A stretch of 7,901 nucleotides of DNA, from the NCBI GenBank assembly GCA_910588565.1, contig CAJUPF010000105.1, forward strand, positions 1 to 7,901. Direction: 5' to 3'. The notes beneath the pieces are model-generated. The model saw nothing but the letters and a program-made list of their open reading frames with translations, was not told where the DNA came from and searched no databases. This stretch comes from an uncultured Lachnospiraceae bacterium (lineage in GTDB: Bacteria > Bacillota > Clostridia > Lachnospirales > Lachnospiraceae). Below, piece by piece: positions 6,554 to 7,901 of the stretch. Positions within the stretch are counted from its first letter, which is position 1. Each line of letters opens with the position of its first letter. The position numbers were made by a program, and so were the translations under genes.

Positions 6554-6658
6554 TTTGCCCTTAGACTTTCCCTTGTGTTATATCCTTTTCCCTCATGTTA
6601 CGAACTCTCATAAGGGCAAAAATAAGGGAAAGAAAAACTTGTAACAAATTATAACACA
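6554..6658. repeat. Three interleaved complementary segment pairs
   Basis: Three exact inverted pairs occur: TTTGCCCTTA (6554-6563) with TAAGGGCAAA (6611-6620), CTTTCCCTT (6566-6574) with AAGGGAAAG (6624-6632), and TGTGTTATA (6574-6582) with TATAACACA (6650-6658). The pairs cross each other, so they cannot form one simple hairpin; they make alternative stems or a pseudoknot-like set. A further weak pair, CCCTCAT (6590-6596) with ATAAGGG (6610-6616), lies in the middle. The region overlaps most of the doubtful 67-codon frame and lies between the large helical gene and the kinase gene. Its nature is unknown. Confidence 0.5.
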
Positions 6659-6764
6659 GAATAAATTTTTCCGTATCAAATCCCCCAATCTCTATTCCGC
6701 TATCATTCTTAATCTTATTAATTCTATCTGCAACCGCATTAAGTATACCCGTTAGACAATCCAC
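6561..6764 (-). CDS. Doubtful small ORF (67 aa) with one hydrophobic segment
   Basis: This frame starts at GTG 6764, inside the end of the large upstream gene (26-nt overlap), with AAGGA 11 bases before it. The product has a mixed N-terminal half (NAVADRINKIKNDSGIEI). A 19-residue hydrophobic stretch follows at about 34-52 (FILCYNLLQVFLSLIFALM), then a positively charged tail, so it could be a single-pass membrane peptide. The stretch comes from T-rich DNA that also forms the interleaved inverted repeats, which weakens the coding case. I recognise no family. If it is not a gene, 6398-6738 is a 341-nt non-coding spacer holding the palindrome, a possible promoter and the repeats. Confidence 0.25.
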   Translation of the reverse strand: MDCLTGILNAVADRINKIKNDSGIEIGGFDTEKFILCYNLLQVFLSLIFALMRVRNMREKDITQGKV

Positions 6765-7901
6765 CTAATATATAATCCTTATACAAATCTGCAAAATTTA
6801 CTTCTGTAGGATACGGTAATTCTTCCCATATTACAACATTAAATTTTTTCGTTCCTGGTAATATGTTAGTTTCTTTTTTCCAAATAGCCTCTTCAATTTG
6901 CTTACTGAATTTTTCGTTTTTTGAATTTCTCCATAAAATTAGTAATTGCGCAATTCCATTGTCATGCTTTTCAATATCATTACTCTTAACCAATTCAATT
7001 GCATTGGAATAACATTCAACATTATCGTCCAACATAATGTTTACGTCATTAAAATAAGATGCTAAACATAATTTACTTTTATCAACTGCAAATAATTCAT
7101 CTTTTAGTTCAGCAGCAATTGAATCATTAAACCTAGTTGATAATCTTTGAAGAATATTGCTTATATTAGACATATACTGTTCATTATCATTATGATTAAT
7201 TCCAACAATAAATTTAATTAGTTCAATAATTTTTGTATCATCTAAATAAACTGCCATTCTGGATAAAACATCTAATGCATTGTTGAAACTCAAAAATGAA
7301 TGACGGTATTCAAAATTTTTATATTTTGTTTTCTGAACACAATTCCATATATTACGGTACAGAAATTGCATTTCTTCCAACTCATAAATTGCAATACCAC
7401 GCCTTGACAAAATTCTTTCAATAACATCTTTATTATTTGATCGAACCATAAAGGAAAACTTCCAATATGTATTATTACTTGTGTGTAAAATTTTCTCCAT
7501 AGCAGTTGGCAATAAAATACTTTGATCTGTAAATATTGAAAGGCAAAGCATATCCAACATTAAAATAAATTCAAAACTCAAACGTTGTAGTCTGCTTTGT
7601 CCAAACGTTATCGAGTTTCCGCGGTTTCTATTTACTTCAAAAACATTTGCCTTTGTGTCATCTTTAACGGTTGAATTTAAAATTTCCTCTCTTAATTGAT
7701 TTTCCAAATCCAAAATAATCGTTCTGGTTCGGTATTCATTATCCTTATATTCGGAATCCGAATAATTACTGTCTTGCCGCATCCAATTGCCGGAAGCGGC
7801 ATAACACAAACTCAGATAACTTTTATATGACGCATTATGCGGAGCATCCAATCTCTTTTTTCTTAATTCATCCAAACATTCTTTCAAAATTTTCTCAGAT
7901 A
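6739..7901 (-). CDS. Large helical protein of unknown function, C-terminal part (5' end outside window)
   Basis: The frame is open to the right edge (codons for SEKILKECLDEL lead in), so this is the C-terminal 386 or so residues of a longer protein. The in-frame TTG at 7887 has no supporting ribosome binding site and should not be taken as the start. I do not recognise the family with confidence. Seen are a TPR-like opening (PHNASYKSYLSLCYAASGNW), a short variable stretch rich in Asp, Tyr and Arg, then long amphipathic helices. Examples are RLSFEFILMLDMLCLSIF and ALDVLSRMAVYLDDTKIIEL, the latter reminiscent of HEAT or TPR-type repeats in large SIR2-like or STAND-like bacterial proteins. No nuclease, protease, NTPase or membrane motif is visible. 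Composition is markedly AT-rich compared with parEC, consistent with recent acquisition. The stop is TAA at 6741-6739, and the final residues LGGLSNGYT look like a natural end. Confidence 0.75.
   Translation of the reverse strand, partial: SEKILKECLDELRKKRLDAPHNASYKSYLSLCYAASGNWMRQDSNYSDSEYKDNEYRTRTIILDLENQLREEILNSTVKDDTKANVFEVNRNRGNSITFGQSRLQRLSFEFILMLDMLCLSIFTDQSILLPTAMEKILHTSNNTYWKFSFMVRSNNKDVIERILSRRGIAIYELEEMQFLYRNIWNCVQKTKYKNFEYRHSFLSFNNALDVLSRMAVYLDDTKIIELIKFIVGINHNDNEQYMSNISNILQRLSTRFNDSIAAELKDELFAVDKSKLCLASYFNDVNIMLDDNVECYSNAIELVKSNDIEKHDNGIAQLLILWRNSKNEKFSKQIEEAIWKKETNILPGTKKFNVVIWEELPYPTEVNFADLYKDYILGGLSNGYT

Noticed and set aside
6377..6613. 78-codon plus-strand frame across the kinase upstream spacer
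   Set aside because: It overlaps the kinase start in antisense and runs through the palindrome; the residues are low-complexity translation of AT-rich DNA.
6739..7887. TTG 7887 as the true start of the large protein
   Set aside because: The frame continues to the window edge without a stop and no ribosome binding site precedes the TTG, so the gene very probably begins outside.

Overview
This window looks like a Gram-positive, Clostridia-type chromosome, most likely Lachnospiraceae-like. The reasons are the parE-parC pair with folC immediately behind it, strong GGAGG-type ribosome binding sites, a Firmicutes-style lipoprotein signal with a TTG start, and moderate GC in the core genes. The genus is inferred, not proven. 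Every gene I support lies on the minus strand, so transcription runs from high to low coordinates.

Core block (1-4400): parE (4400-2478) and parC (2424-184) encode the two subunits of a type IIA topoisomerase. They are followed 9 nt later by the start of folC (174 to the left edge, truncated), the folate polyglutamylation enzyme. The close spacing suggests one transcript. The ParC-type subunit has no canonical GyrA box, which supports topoisomerase IV over gyrase, although the partner subunit has rather GyrB-like signatures.

parE leader (4401-4611): this holds a tandem duplication of a 50/51-nt GC-rich palindromic unit, with two overlapping, mutually exclusive hairpins per unit. A 51-codon reading frame runs through both copies and overlaps the parE start codon. 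It is the most unusual feature of the core half.

Middle block (4612-6397): three small genes. They encode an HD-domain nucleotide phosphohydrolase of the YfbR/HDDC2 type, a small secreted lipoprotein of unknown function, and a P-loop kinase-like protein whose Walker A lysine is replaced by threonine. A plausible sigma-A promoter precedes the lipoprotein gene. The lipoprotein and HD genes could be cotranscribed.

Right-hand block (6398-7901): composition becomes strikingly AT-rich (hand counts of 18/60 and 13/60 GC on two sample lines, against 35/60 in parC). It holds the C-terminal ~386 residues of a large helical protein of unknown function that enters from the right edge, and a doubtful 67-codon membrane-like frame overlapping its end. 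The spacer before the kinase gene carries an imperfect palindrome over a possible -10 box and a set of interleaved complementary segments. This block looks like accessory or transferred DNA. A defence role for the large protein is only a guess from its character; no decisive motif is inside the window. I found no tRNA, rRNA, CRISPR array, complete mobile element or integrase.
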